Source of the DNA: Lawsonibacter sp.
GTDB lineage: Bacteria > Bacillota > Clostridia > Oscillospirales > Oscillospiraceae
DNA length: 55,467 bases
Assembly: GCA_020025455.1 (NCBI GenBank)
Contig: JAHHSC010000002.1
Coordinates: 1 to 55,467 of the forward strand
Direction of reading: 5' to 3'
How positions within the stretch are numbered: position 1 is the first letter of the stretch; the number at the start of each line of letters is the position of its first letter. The notes below the pieces were generated by a model. It was given only the letters and a program-made list of their open reading frames with translations. It searched no databases and was not told the DNA's origin. The position numbers and the translations under genes are program-made. Positions 1 through 8,074 of the stretch are shown here, in pieces.

Positions 1-35
1 CAGAGTCTGTCGTGCTACCCTTACACAATCCCGCT
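1..35 (-). tRNA. tRNA-Gln (anticodon CTG), 5' part only, cut by the window edge
   Basis: Read on the minus strand, the first 35 bases form the 5' half of a tRNA. A 7-base acceptor strand (AGCGGGA) is followed by TT, a 3-bp D stem GTG/CAC around the loop TAAGGGTAG with its GG pair, then G, a 5-base anticodon-stem strand ACAGA, and C-T before the anticodon CTG. CTG reads CAG, so the tRNA is glutamine. The window ends at the anticodon, so the 3' half cannot be checked. A promoter lies just upstream on the same strand. Confidence 0.78.
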
Positions 36-79
36 ATTTATTATGTCGTTTTGTGTCCCGTGTCGCAGGAACAGTGACT

Positions 80-107
80 ATTATAGCATAAGCGCGAAAA
101 AAGTCAA
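80..107 (-). promoter_or_regulatory. Sigma-A promoter for the tRNA-Gln transcript
   Basis: On the minus strand TTGACT (107-102) is followed after 16 bases by TATAAT (85-80) with a TG one base upstream of the -10 (extended -10). Transcription would start near position 73 and run left into the tRNA-Gln, about 38 bases downstream. Confidence 0.75.
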
Positions 108-156
108 TCATTTTCTGGGAATTTTTGAAAAAATTTTCGGAGGGCAGAAGAGGACC

Positions 157-1494
157 TCAACAGACCCTCTTCCGCCACTGTTGGAGCAGGGTCAACGCCT
201 GGGGCGCAAGGAGGAGCAGGGCGGTGAGATTTGGCAGCGCCATAAGGGCGTTGCACAGGTCCACCAGCTGCCACAGCGCGCCCGTGTCCCACACGGCCCC
301 CAGCCACACGCAGACCAGGAACACAAGCCGGTATGGGATCAGCAGACGGTCCCCACCGGTGAGAAACCGCAGGGCCTGCTGGCCATAGTAGCTCCACCCG
401 AGAATGGAGGAGAAGGCGAACAGAGGCAGCGAGACCCGAACCACGGCTTCTCCAAAGGGGCCGAGCGCCGCGCCGAAGGATGCGGCAGTGAGAGCGGCCC
501 CGGTAAGCTGTGCTCCAGGTTCGGGCTGCCACACCCCGCCCACAAGGATGACCAGGGCGGTGACGGTGCATACCAATAGGGTGGACAGGGCCACCTCAAA
601 GATTCCCCACATACCTTGGCTGGCTGGGTGGTCCGTTTTGGCCGCGCCGTGTGCCATGGCAGAAGTTCCAAGACCGGCCTCGTTGGTAAAGACGCCGCGG
701 GCTACACCGCAGCGCAGGGCAGCAGAAGCCGTATAGCCGCCCACAGCGGCCTTGGGAGACAGGGCGCAGGTGAAAATAAGGCGCAAGGCTTCGGGCAGGG
801 CGGAGATGTTCAGGAGCAGTACGGCGGCACCGCTGCCCAGATAGAGAAGGGCCATGATCGGCACCAGGGCGGAGGAGACTCGGGCGATCCGGCCTACCCC
901 GCCCACCATGACCAGTCCGGCCAGCAGCGCGGTGCACAACCCGATGGCGCCGCGGCTCACGCCAAGAGGAGCGGAGAAGGAATCGGCAATGGCGGCCGAC
1001 TGGATGAGGTCCCCGCCCGCCAGGGTGGCCGGGATGCAGGCCAGCGAGAAAAGAGCGGCCAGGATGGGAGCGTGGAGCCCGTCCCGCAGGTAGAACATAG
1101 GCCCACCCTGGAGCCCGCCTCCCGGTGCAGGAACCTGATAGTGGACCGCCAGGAGCTTTTCTCCACATCCGGTCATCATGCCAAGCAGCGCGGACACCCA
1201 CATCCAGAGGATGGCACCCGGTCCGCCCAAGGTGAGGGCAGCGGCCACTCCGGCGATGGAGCCGGTCCCCATGGTGGAGGCTAAGGCTGTGGCCAGAGCC
1301 TGGATGGGGGAGAGGCCGCCTTCCACCTGCTCCCGGCGGCGGAACAGCGTCCCCAACGTGGCCCGGAGCCAGACAGGCGCGTCAAAAAACTGAAAAAAAC
1401 CGGAGCCAAACGAGTACACAAGGCCGGTTATCAGAAACAGCCCCAGCAGCCAAGGGGACCACAGGCTCTCTGACAGAGTCTGAAGCAGCGTCAT
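157..1494 (-). CDS. Sodium:alanine symporter, AGCS family
   Basis: A 445-residue polytopic membrane protein of the alanine/glycine:cation symporter family (AlsT/DagA type). It imports small neutral amino acids with Na+ across the cytoplasmic membrane. Visible family features are the glycine-rich segment GSIAGVAAALTLGGPGAILW near residue 100, followed by a GMMTGCGEK motif matching the AGCS signature, a conserved TNEAGLG segment near residue 270, and multiple hydrophobic helices over the full length. The length is usual for the family. The start is supported by GGGAGGTGATG just upstream. The gene stands alone behind nrdR, separated from it by a strong hairpin at 1574-1606. Whether the substrate is alanine or glycine cannot be decided from sequence alone. 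Confidence 0.93.
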   Translation of the reverse strand: MTLLQTLSESLWSPWLLGLFLITGLVYSFGSGFFQFFDAPVWLRATLGTLFRRREQVEGGLSPIQALATALASTMGTGSIAGVAAALTLGGPGAILWMWVSALLGMMTGCGEKLLAVHYQVPAPGGGLQGGPMFYLRDGLHAPILAALFSLACIPATLAGGDLIQSAAIADSFSAPLGVSRGAIGLCTALLAGLVMVGGVGRIARVSSALVPIMALLYLGSGAAVLLLNISALPEALRLIFTCALSPKAAVGGYTASAALRCGVARGVFTNEAGLGTSAMAHGAAKTDHPASQGMWGIFEVALSTLLVCTVTALVILVGGVWQPEPGAQLTGAALTAASFGAALGPFGEAVVRVSLPLFAFSSILGWSYYGQQALRFLTGGDRLLIPYRLVFLVCVWLGAVWDTGALWQLVDLCNALMALPNLTALLLLAPQALTLLQQWRKRVC

Positions 1495-1573
1495 TGTCCA
1501 TCACCTCCCAGAAGATGTATGCGGAAGGCAAGGGAAAAAGAAGCGCAGGAACGTACACCGCGGCAGAGACACA

Positions 1574-1606
1574 GTCAGGCCCCCCGGTTTTGCCGGGGGG
1601 CCTGAC
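1574..1606 (-). terminator. Strong hairpin after nrdR
   Basis: Perfect 14-bp stem GTCAGGCCCCCCGG / CCGGGGGGCCTGAC with a 5-base loop. It lies 43 bases past the nrdR stop and upstream of the symporter gene. There is no T-run, so termination efficiency is uncertain, but its position and strength fit a terminator. Confidence 0.6.
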
Positions 1607-1648
1607 GTAGGTTCGTAACGCACACGGAAGCGTTCGGACATATTCCGC

Positions 1649-2104
1649 TTATTTGTTGGCCAGCAGATTGTTGAGCTCGGCCATAAAGGTGTCGATGTCT
1701 TTGAACTCGCGGTACACAGAGGCGAAGCGGACATAGGCCACCTCGTCTACGGCCTTGAGCCGTTCCATCACCAGCTCACCGATTTCGGAGGAGCTGATTT
1801 CCCGCTCCATCTGGTTCTGGATATACTGCTCAATCTCATTGGCCAGATTTTCCAACGTCTGGTAGGGAACAGGGCGCTTCTCACAGGCGCGGATCAGCCC
1901 CCCGAGAATTTTATTGCGGTCGAAGCTCTGGCGGCTTCCGTCCTTTTTGATGACCATAATGGGAAGGCACTCCATGGTCTCGTAGGTAGTGAAGCGCTTG
2001 TGACACTTCAGGCACTCACGGCGGCGGCGGATGCTGGCACCCTCATCGGCGGGGCGGGAGTCCACTACCTTGCTCTCAAGATAGGAACAATAGGGACATT
2101 TCAT
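1649..2104 (-). CDS. nrdR: Transcriptional repressor NrdR
   Basis: A 151-residue NrdR: N-terminal zinc ribbon with CPYC (residues 3-6) and CLKC (31-34), then the ATP-cone domain that senses ATP/dATP. NrdR represses ribonucleotide reductase operons when dATP is high. The sequence runs typically from MKCPYC through SRPADEG and RRRRECLKC, and the length (about 150) is normal. The start has an AGGAGG site (2115-2120) ten bases upstream. It sits between glnN and a symporter gene on the same strand. No ribonucleotide reductase gene lies in this window, so its targets are elsewhere. Confidence 0.97.
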   Translation of the reverse strand: MKCPYCSYLESKVVDSRPADEGASIRRRRECLKCHKRFTTYETMECLPIMVIKKDGSRQSFDRNKILGGLIRACEKRPVPYQTLENLANEIEQYIQNQMEREISSSEIGELVMERLKAVDEVAYVRFASVYREFKDIDTFMAELNNLLANK

Positions 2105-2145
2105 GGCATACGACCTCCTGTAGCGGGAAAGAATTGGTTTTCCTC

Positions 2146-2151
2146 ATTATA
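2146..2151 (-). promoter_or_regulatory. Extended -10 promoter of nrdR
   Basis: On the minus strand TGCTATAAT lies 42 bases before the nrdR start. The TATAAT is perfect and carries an extended -10 TG. The region 17 bases further upstream (TATTCA) matches the -35 consensus poorly, as tolerated for extended -10 promoters. Confidence 0.6.
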
Positions 2152-2247
2152 GCACAATCCCTAGGGTTTGAATAGCCTTTTTTCAACGGGTGTGAGGCCG
2201 ATAAACAGGACTTTCCAGCCGGCAGACAGCCCCGGAAGAGAGGAGCG

Positions 2248-4353
2248 TTAAACCTCAAACATCAAATCGCCGTAAGTGGGAACGGGCCACATGGACTTGT
2301 CCACCAGCAGCTCCAGCTCGTCAATGGGGCGGCGAAGCTTAGCCATCGTGGGAGCCACATAGTCGTGGTAGGTGGCGGCCATCTGGGACATATTGTCCAT
2401 GGCGTCCACCTGAACAATGAGGGCCTTCAGCTGCTCCAAAGCCTGGTTGGCCTCGCTGATGAGGCTGCTGCACCGGATGAGAAGGGTGCGCTGCACATCG
2501 GAACAGGCCTCAGGACAGACGGCCATGGCGGCCAGGGACTGGCTCAGCTGGGTCACATACCGCAGTCCGGTTGGGATGTAGTGCTTGCCTGCCATATGGA
2601 TCATGGTGCGGGCCTCAATGCGGAGCACCTTAGAATAGGTCTCGAACATGATTTCGGCACGGGATTCCAGCTCGGAGCGGGTGTAGACGCCGAAGCGGGT
2701 AAAGAGCTCCACCGCCTTGTCGGTGGTGAGGGCGGGGATGGCGTCCACCATGGAGGGCAGGTTGGGCAGCCCGCGGCGAGCGGCCTCCTCCACCCACTCC
2801 TGGGAGTAACCGTTGCCGTTGAAAATGACACGCTGGTGGTCCCGGAGCATATCGTGGATGAGCTCGTAGCAGGCAGAGTCAAAGTCCTCCGCATGTTCCA
2901 GCACGTCGGCGGCCTGGCAGAAGGCCTCGGCTACGATGGAGTTGAGGGTGGTGTTGGAATCTGCGATGGAGTCAGAGGAACCGACCATGCGGAACTCGAA
3001 CTTGTTGCCGGTGAAGGCCAGGGGGGAGGTACGGTTGCGGTCGGTGCCGTCTTTGTTGATGACCGGGACGGTGGACACACCGGAGTCCAGCTTGCCGGAG
3101 GTCAGCAGGCGGATGGAGTCTGCGTTGGAGATGATCTGGCTGACCACGTTGTCCAGCTGGTCCCCCAAAAAGATGGAGATGATGGCGGGAGGGGCCTCCT
3201 GCGCGCCCAGACGGTGCTCGTTGCCGGGGTTGGCAGCGGAACAGCGCAGCAGGTCAGCGTGGATGTCAACCGCCTTGATGATGCAGGAGAGGACAAGCAG
3301 AAACTGGAGATTCTCGTTGGGGGTGTCGCCGGGGTCCAGCAGGTTTTCGCCGGTGTCCGTGCCCAGAGACCAGTTGTTGTGTTTGCCGGAGCCGTTAACG
3401 CCGGCGTAGGGCTTCTCGTGGAGCAGACACACCAGACCGTGGCGGGTTGCCACCCGCTTCATGGTCTCCATGGTCAGCTGATTCTGGTCCACAGACAGGT
3501 TGCACATGGTAAAGATGGGGGCCAGCTCGTGCTGGGCGGGGGCGGCCTCGTTGTGCTGCGTGGTGGCGGGAATGCCCAGCTTCCACAGCTCCTCGTTTAG
3601 GTCCGCCATGAATTTGCCGACGCGGTAACGGATGACACCGAAGTACTGGTCATCCAGCTCCTGGCCCTTGGGGGCCGGGGAGCCGAAAAGGGTGCGGCCG
3701 GTGTAGATGAGGTCGCGACGCTTTAGATACTTCTCACGATCCACCAGAAAGTACTCCTGCTCTGCACCCACATAGGGGAACACCCGCTTGGTCTGGTTGT
3801 TCCCAAATAGGCGCAGGATGCGGAGAGCCTGAGCGTTGATGGCCTCCATAGAGCGCAGCAGAGGAGTTTTCTTATCCAGTGCTTCGCCGTGGTAGGAGAC
3901 AAAGATGGTGGGAATACACAGGATCGTGCCGCAGGAATCCTCCTTCACAAAGACGGGGGAGGTCATGTCCCAGGCAGTGTAACCTCTGGCGTAGTGGGTG
4001 GAGCGCAGACCGCCGGAGGGAAAGGAGGAGGCGTCCGACTCGCCCATGATGAGCTGCTTGCCGGTAAGACGCAGCAGGGTGTGAAAATCCTCGGGCCGGG
4101 AGATGAAGGCGTCGTGCTTCTCGGCGGTGGCACCGGTGAGGGGCTGAAACCAGTGCGTGTAGTGGGTAGCGCCCTTCTCGATGGCCCAGTTCATCATGGC
4201 GCTGGCCACGATGTCGGCGGTCGCCATGCTGATGTTTCCACCGTGTTCCATCACGTCCACAACCTCGGCGTAGGCGTGGGAGGGGAGACGCTGCTGCATG
4301 ACCGACATGCTGAATACATTGGAACCAAAAATTTCGGGAATATTGACGCTCAT
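2248..4353 (-). CDS. glnN: Glutamine synthetase, type III (GlnN)
   Basis: A 701-residue type III glutamine synthetase, which makes glutamine from glutamate, ammonia and ATP. GSIII enzymes are about 700 residues, far longer than GSI. Diagnostic segments are NEAAPAQHELAPIF (metal/glutamate site) and GVNGSGKHNNWSLGT (ammonia/ATP region), plus the N-terminal IPEIFGSNVFS typical of GSIII. An in-frame extension of 15 codons upstream is rejected: the ATG at 4353 has AGAAAGGG (4362-4369) eight bases before it, and MSVNIPEIFG is the family N-terminus. The leader holds inverted repeats (4381-4479) that may regulate it. It lies upstream of nrdR with a 143-base gap; the genes are probably transcribed separately. 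Confidence 0.96.
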   Translation of the reverse strand: MSVNIPEIFGSNVFSMSVMQQRLPSHAYAEVVDVMEHGGNISMATADIVASAMMNWAIEKGATHYTHWFQPLTGATAEKHDAFISRPEDFHTLLRLTGKQLIMGESDASSFPSGGLRSTHYARGYTAWDMTSPVFVKEDSCGTILCIPTIFVSYHGEALDKKTPLLRSMEAINAQALRILRLFGNNQTKRVFPYVGAEQEYFLVDREKYLKRRDLIYTGRTLFGSPAPKGQELDDQYFGVIRYRVGKFMADLNEELWKLGIPATTQHNEAAPAQHELAPIFTMCNLSVDQNQLTMETMKRVATRHGLVCLLHEKPYAGVNGSGKHNNWSLGTDTGENLLDPGDTPNENLQFLLVLSCIIKAVDIHADLLRCSAANPGNEHRLGAQEAPPAIISIFLGDQLDNVVSQIISNADSIRLLTSGKLDSGVSTVPVINKDGTDRNRTSPLAFTGNKFEFRMVGSSDSIADSNTTLNSIVAEAFCQAADVLEHAEDFDSACYELIHDMLRDHQRVIFNGNGYSQEWVEEAARRGLPNLPSMVDAIPALTTDKAVELFTRFGVYTRSELESRAEIMFETYSKVLRIEARTMIHMAGKHYIPTGLRYVTQLSQSLAAMAVCPEACSDVQRTLLIRCSSLISEANQALEQLKALIVQVDAMDNMSQMAATYHDYVAPTMAKLRRPIDELELLVDKSMWPVPTYGDLMFEV

Positions 4354-4380
4354 TAACCATCGACCCTTTCTGAAAAAGCC

Positions 4381-4479
4381 GCGGTGGTCCGTGGACACCG
4401 CTCAAGACTTAAAAAATTAGCAATACCTGCTGATATGGCTGGGTATCAATAGGAAGGATATTACTAAAAACAATATCCT
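4381..4479 (-). promoter_or_regulatory. Hairpin-rich leader upstream of glnN
   Basis: The 280-base gap between divergent glnN and dapF holds three inverted repeats just upstream of glnN. They are AGGATATT...AATATCCT (4455-4462/4472-4479, 9-base loop), TGATA...TATCA (4431-4435/4444-4448) and GCGGTG...CACCGC (4381-4386/4396-4401). On the glnN strand the last one is followed by GGCTTTTTC, so it could act as an attenuator. The function is inferred, and no known riboswitch class was recognised. Confidence 0.4.
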
Positions 4480-4636
4480 ATCCGGTTCCGATTTGCAAGT
4501 CTAATTTTCTACGAATCTGGGTGAATTTGGGAGAAACTTACTTGTGAAAGATGTTATTGCAGTCTAGACACGGGAGAAAACGCATAGAGTGCAGAGAGCA
4601 GACGCGCTGTATGACGTAAAAAAAGGAGGAAGAACT

Positions 4637-5425
4637 GTGCAATTTACAAAAATGGAGGGGCTTGGGAACGATTACATCTACCTCAACTGCATGACCTGGG
4701 AGCCGGAGGACCTGCCCGGACTGGCGGTTAGGCTCAGCGACAGACACTTTGGACCGGGGGCGGACGGTCTGATCTGTGTAAAACCAGGTCAGTACGGAGA
4801 TTTTACCATGGAGATGTATAATGCCGACGGTTCCAGAGGAGCCATGTGTGGAAACGGAATCCGATGCCTGGGCAAATATGTCTACGACCGGGGACTGACC
4901 CGGAAACGCTGTCTCACCATTGATACCGATGCCGGCCCCAGAGAGCTGGAGCTGGCGGTCCAGGCGGGGGTGGTCAGCTCGGTGACTGTGGATATGGGGG
5001 CCGCCACGCTGCTGCCGCCGGTGCGGATCGACTGGGAAGGGGAGGAATTGGTGGTCTACCCGGTGCTGGTGGGAAACCCTCACGGGGTGGTGTTCTGTGC
5101 CAACCCTGACGACTACCCGCTGGAGCAGCTGGGGCCGGCGCTGGAATGGCATCCTGCCTTAGGCCGGCGGTCAAACGTGGAATTGGTGTCGGTGACCGGG
5201 GAGGACCGGCTTAAAATCCGGGTATGGGAAAGGGGCAGCGGTGTCACTATGGCCTGCGGCACGGGGGCCTGCGCCGCCTTTGGAGCGGCCAGGAAGGCCA
5301 AACTCTGTTCCCGGCTTGTGACTGCCCGTCTGCCCGGTGGGGAACTGCTGCTGGAAGAGAAAAACGGCAGCATCTATATGACCGGTCCGGCCAGAACGGT
5401 ATACGAGGGCGAACTGCCCGAATAA
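4637..5425 (+). CDS. dapF: Diaminopimelate epimerase
   Basis: A 262-residue DapF, the cofactor-independent enzyme interconverting LL- and meso-diaminopimelate for lysine and peptidoglycan. Both catalytic cysteines are visible: in GAMCGNGIRCLGK (N-terminal half) and in MACGTGACAAF near residue 210. The N-terminus FTKMEGLGNDYIYL is classical. The start chosen is GTG at 4637, six bases after AAAAGGAGGAA; an upstream in-frame ATG at 4589 lacks a site and would add 16 residues unlike the family. It is followed after 106 bases by dapL, which supplies its substrate. Confidence 0.96.
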   Translation: MQFTKMEGLGNDYIYLNCMTWEPEDLPGLAVRLSDRHFGPGADGLICVKPGQYGDFTMEMYNADGSRGAMCGNGIRCLGKYVYDRGLTRKRCLTIDTDAGPRELELAVQAGVVSSVTVDMGAATLLPPVRIDWEGEELVVYPVLVGNPHGVVFCANPDDYPLEQLGPALEWHPALGRRSNVELVSVTGEDRLKIRVWERGSGVTMACGTGACAAFGAARKAKLCSRLVTARLPGGELLLEEKNGSIYMTGPARTVYEGELPE

Positions 5426-5531
5426 GTGGGGATTGACAAGCGGGGCAAAAACGGTGATAATGGTGAAAATGGACGGTCCTTTAAAGTGAAAAAGTGCACC
5501 GCCAGCGAATGAACATGAAGGAGTTAACGGT

Positions 5532-6749
5532 ATGGTCAAGATCAATGAAAATTTTCTGAAGCTGCCTGGCAGCTACCTCTTTTCTGAGGTGGCCCGACGC
5601 ATCAGCGTCTATACGGCGGAGCACCCAGGCACCCAGATCACCAAACTGTCGATCGGCGATGTGACCCGGCCTCTGGTCCCTGCCGTGGTGGAGGCGATGC
5701 ATCAGGCTGTTACCGAGATGGGCACTTACGAGGGCTTCCACGGCTATGGTCCTGAGCAGGGTTATCCCTTCCTCCGGGAGGCCATCGCCAAGTTCGACTA
5801 CAACGATCGCGGCATCGACATCAAGCCGGAGGAAATCTTCGTGTCCGATGGTGCCAAGAGCGACTGCGGAAACCTGGGGGATATCTTCGGCGTGGACAAC
5901 GTGGTGGCTGTGTGCGACCCCGTGTACCCCGTCTACGTAGACTCCAACGCCATGGCCGGCCGTGCCGGTGACTTCAACGAGGAGCTGGGCCGGTGGAACA
6001 AGCTCATCTATATGCCCTGCGTGGAGGAAAACAACTTTACTCCCGCACCGCCCAAGGAGCAGGCCGACCTCATTTATCTCTGCTTCCCGAACAACCCAAC
6101 CGGTGCGATGGCCACCCGTGAGCAGCTGAAGGTTTGGGTGGACTACGCCAACCAGAACGGTTCCGTTATCCTCTATGACTCCGCCTATGAGGCATTCATC
6201 ACCGACGAGGATGTGCCCCACTCCATCTTTGAGATCGAGGGTGCCCGTACCTGCGCCATCGAGTTCCGGTCCTTCTCCAAGACCGCCGGATTCACCGGAA
6301 ACCGCTGTGCCTACACCGTGGTGCCCATGGAGCTGGAGCGGGGCGGTGCCAAGCTGAACCGGCTGTGGAACCGCCGTCAGTGCACCAAGTTTAACGGCGT
6401 GCCCTATGTGGTCCAGCGCGGTGCTGCGGCCATCTACACCCCCGAGGGACACAAGCAGGTGATGGAGTCCATCGCCTACTACCAGAATAACGCCAAGGTC
6501 ATTCTGGAGGGCCTGTCCGACTCCGGTCTGCAGTGCTTCGGCGGCGTCAACGCCCCCTATATCTGGCTGAAAACTCCGGACGGAATGGGCTCCTGGGACT
6601 TCTTTGATTATGTGCTGGACCGCGCTAACGTGGCCACCACCCCCGGTGCGGGCTTTGGCCCCAGCGGTGAGGGCTATATCCGCCTGACCGCGTTCGGCGA
6701 TGCCGAGGCCACAAAGCAGGCCGTGGAGCGCTTTAAGGCCATTCTCTGA
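5532..6749 (+). CDS. dapL: LL-diaminopimelate aminotransferase
   Basis: A 405-residue fold-type I PLP aminotransferase of the DapL family. It converts tetrahydrodipicolinate and glutamate directly to LL-diaminopimelate, bypassing the succinylase and acetylase routes. The N-terminus INENFLKLPGSYLFSEVARR is diagnostic of DapL. Other visible motifs are SIGDVTRPL, GYGPEQGYPFLREAIA, CFPNNPTGA, and SFSKTAGFTGNR with the PLP lysine. The ATG follows AAGGAG with good spacing. It pairs with dapF upstream, so two consecutive steps of the pathway are encoded side by side. A 14-bp terminator follows at 6769. Confidence 0.97.
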   Translation: MVKINENFLKLPGSYLFSEVARRISVYTAEHPGTQITKLSIGDVTRPLVPAVVEAMHQAVTEMGTYEGFHGYGPEQGYPFLREAIAKFDYNDRGIDIKPEEIFVSDGAKSDCGNLGDIFGVDNVVAVCDPVYPVYVDSNAMAGRAGDFNEELGRWNKLIYMPCVEENNFTPAPPKEQADLIYLCFPNNPTGAMATREQLKVWVDYANQNGSVILYDSAYEAFITDEDVPHSIFEIEGARTCAIEFRSFSKTAGFTGNRCAYTVVPMELERGGAKLNRLWNRRQCTKFNGVPYVVQRGAAAIYTPEGHKQVMESIAYYQNNAKVILEGLSDSGLQCFGGVNAPYIWLKTPDGMGSWDFFDYVLDRANVATTPGAGFGPSGEGYIRLTAFGDAEATKQAVERFKAIL

Positions 6750-6768
6750 ACAACTGGCAGGAAAACGA

Positions 6769-6799
6769 AAACTCCGTACCGAGCTTCGGTACGGAGTTT
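6769..6799. terminator. Bidirectional terminator between dapL and the DUF4363 gene
   Basis: Perfect 14-bp stem AAACTCCGTACCGA / TCGGTACGGAGTTT with a 3-base loop, A-rich on one side and T-rich on the other. It lies between convergent genes and ends just before the DUF4363 stop codon. Confidence 0.85.
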
Positions 6800-6804
6800 C
6801 TGCT

Positions 6805-7185
6805 TTATAGGATATTCACGATATTGGGCAGTTCCATCTCACCTAAAATACGCAGCTGCACCAACACGTCCTGGTTGATTGGGGCGTACTCATCGATGCT
6901 GTGGCACACAAGTGTCTCCTCTGCCTGCGCCATGTTCCGGGTGACCTGGTCCACGTCCCGGTGGCTGAGTACCGTTTTCAAATAAGATTCGCGCTCTGAC
7001 CAGCTTTTTCTGGCCTGCCGGGTAAGCGTCAGCGCCTGATCCCAGTTTTCGTCCTGCGCCAGGGACTGAGCCTGTTCCAGCTGTGCCGCGGTCTCCGACA
7101 TGACGGCATGGATGTGGAAGGCGTTCCACAGACAGCCGCCAAGCAGGACCAGAAGCAGGGCAGAGCACCCCAAAAGCCGCTTCAA
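6805..7185 (-). CDS. DUF4363 family membrane-anchored protein
   Basis: A 126-residue protein with one N-terminal transmembrane segment or signal anchor (LLGCSALLLVLLGGCLW) and an extracytoplasmic part that is mostly helical and rich in Q, E and R. It resembles DUF4363 proteins, which in Clostridia often follow a DUF421 gene. The start is TTG at 7185: AAAGGAGGAG (7191-7200) lies just upstream and TTGA overlaps the DUF421 stop by four bases, so translation is coupled. A longer open frame upstream overlaps DUF421 and is rejected. The biochemical role is unknown; a partner of the DUF421 protein is inferred from coupling. Confidence 0.8.
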   Translation of the reverse strand: MKRLLGCSALLLVLLGGCLWNAFHIHAVMSETAAQLEQAQSLAQDENWDQALTLTRQARKSWSERESYLKTVLSHRDVDQVTRNMAQAEETLVCHSIDEYAPINQDVLVQLRILGEMELPNIVNIL

Positions 7186-7862
7186 AGGATCTCCTCCTTT
7201 CGGGACAGATAGATCGTATCGTACCGGTCGCTGAGAAACAGGAACACGTCCTGTGGGCCGTGGCAGTGGCGCGCGGCCAGCTGCTTGTCCAGCCAATTTC
7301 GATCCCGGCCGAGAGCGGTCAGGTTGTGATCCAGCACCCGGCCGTCACTGATGAGCACCAGGGGCAGCCCGGCTTTGGATACCGGCACATTCAGCAGCTG
7401 AGGGGTGATGGGCTTCTGGTCGGGGTAGGGGAGAACGGACAGCCGCCCATTGGTCTCCAAAATGGCGTACTGAATCGTATTCAAGTCGGCATAGCCCTGG
7501 CCCCGCAGCTCTTCCAGCAGCTCATCCACGGTAAGCCGGTTGCGGGCCATTTCACACTGATTCAGCTTCCCCTCCCGGATGATGATGCTGGGCCGCCCGC
7601 ACATAAGGGCCCGGAACCGGACATTTTTCATGGTGAGGACGGACAAAATCATGGTCATGGCCAGCAGCGTGAGAATGGGAATGAGACCGGACAGCAGCGG
7701 AATGGCAAAATCCTGCATGGGTACCGAGGCCAGATCTGCGATGATGAGCGACAGCACCAGCTCGGACGGCTCCAGCTCGCCGACCTGACGTTTTCCCATG
7801 AACCGAATGCCGGTGATAATGACAATGTAAAGGATGACAGCGCGGATAAATCCGTTGAACAC
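7182..7862 (-). CDS. DUF421 domain membrane protein (YetF-like)
   Basis: A 226-residue YetF/YrbG-type protein. Three N-terminal transmembrane helices (to about residue 85, including the conserved GKRQVGELEPSELVLSLIIADLAS region) precede a soluble alpha/beta DUF421 domain with the family motifs PSIIIREGKL and YADLNTIQYAILETNG. The start GTG at 7862 has AGGGGGTG just upstream; a 36-codon in-frame extension (to 7970) has no site and is unlike the family. Such proteins occur widely in spore formers, but their molecular activity is not established. It overlaps the DUF4363 gene by four bases. Confidence 0.88.
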   Translation of the reverse strand: MFNGFIRAVILYIVIITGIRFMGKRQVGELEPSELVLSLIIADLASVPMQDFAIPLLSGLIPILTLLAMTMILSVLTMKNVRFRALMCGRPSIIIREGKLNQCEMARNRLTVDELLEELRGQGYADLNTIQYAILETNGRLSVLPYPDQKPITPQLLNVPVSKAGLPLVLISDGRVLDHNLTALGRDRNWLDKQLAARHCHGPQDVFLFLSDRYDTIYLSRKEEIL

Positions 7863-7989
7863 AGGATACACCCCCTGAACATAAGCGTGATTTCGAAACG
7901 GATGATGCTTTCTTGTACAAGTATGTCCGAAGAAACAAGAACGATTCTGAGCAAAATGAAAAAATCTCAAAAAAGTGGGCGGACCCCCC

Positions 7990-8018
7990 TTGAAAAATCA
8001 GGCGAATTTCGGTAGAAT
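7990..8018 (+). promoter_or_regulatory. Promoter of carAB
   Basis: TTGAAA (7990-7995), a 17-base spacer, and TAGAAT (8013-8018) lie 57 bases before the carA start. The leader is short, and no PyrR-type attenuator or terminator hairpin is visible between promoter and gene. Confidence 0.7.
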
Positions 8019-8074
8019 AACTAGAACGATTTTAAGGAATCTATAAGTACTGGAATGAAAGGCGTGTGAAAAAC

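Noticed and set aside
8019..8074. PyrR-type attenuator before carA
   Set aside because: The leader from promoter to start is too short and no terminator/antiterminator pair is visible; the same holds for uraA.
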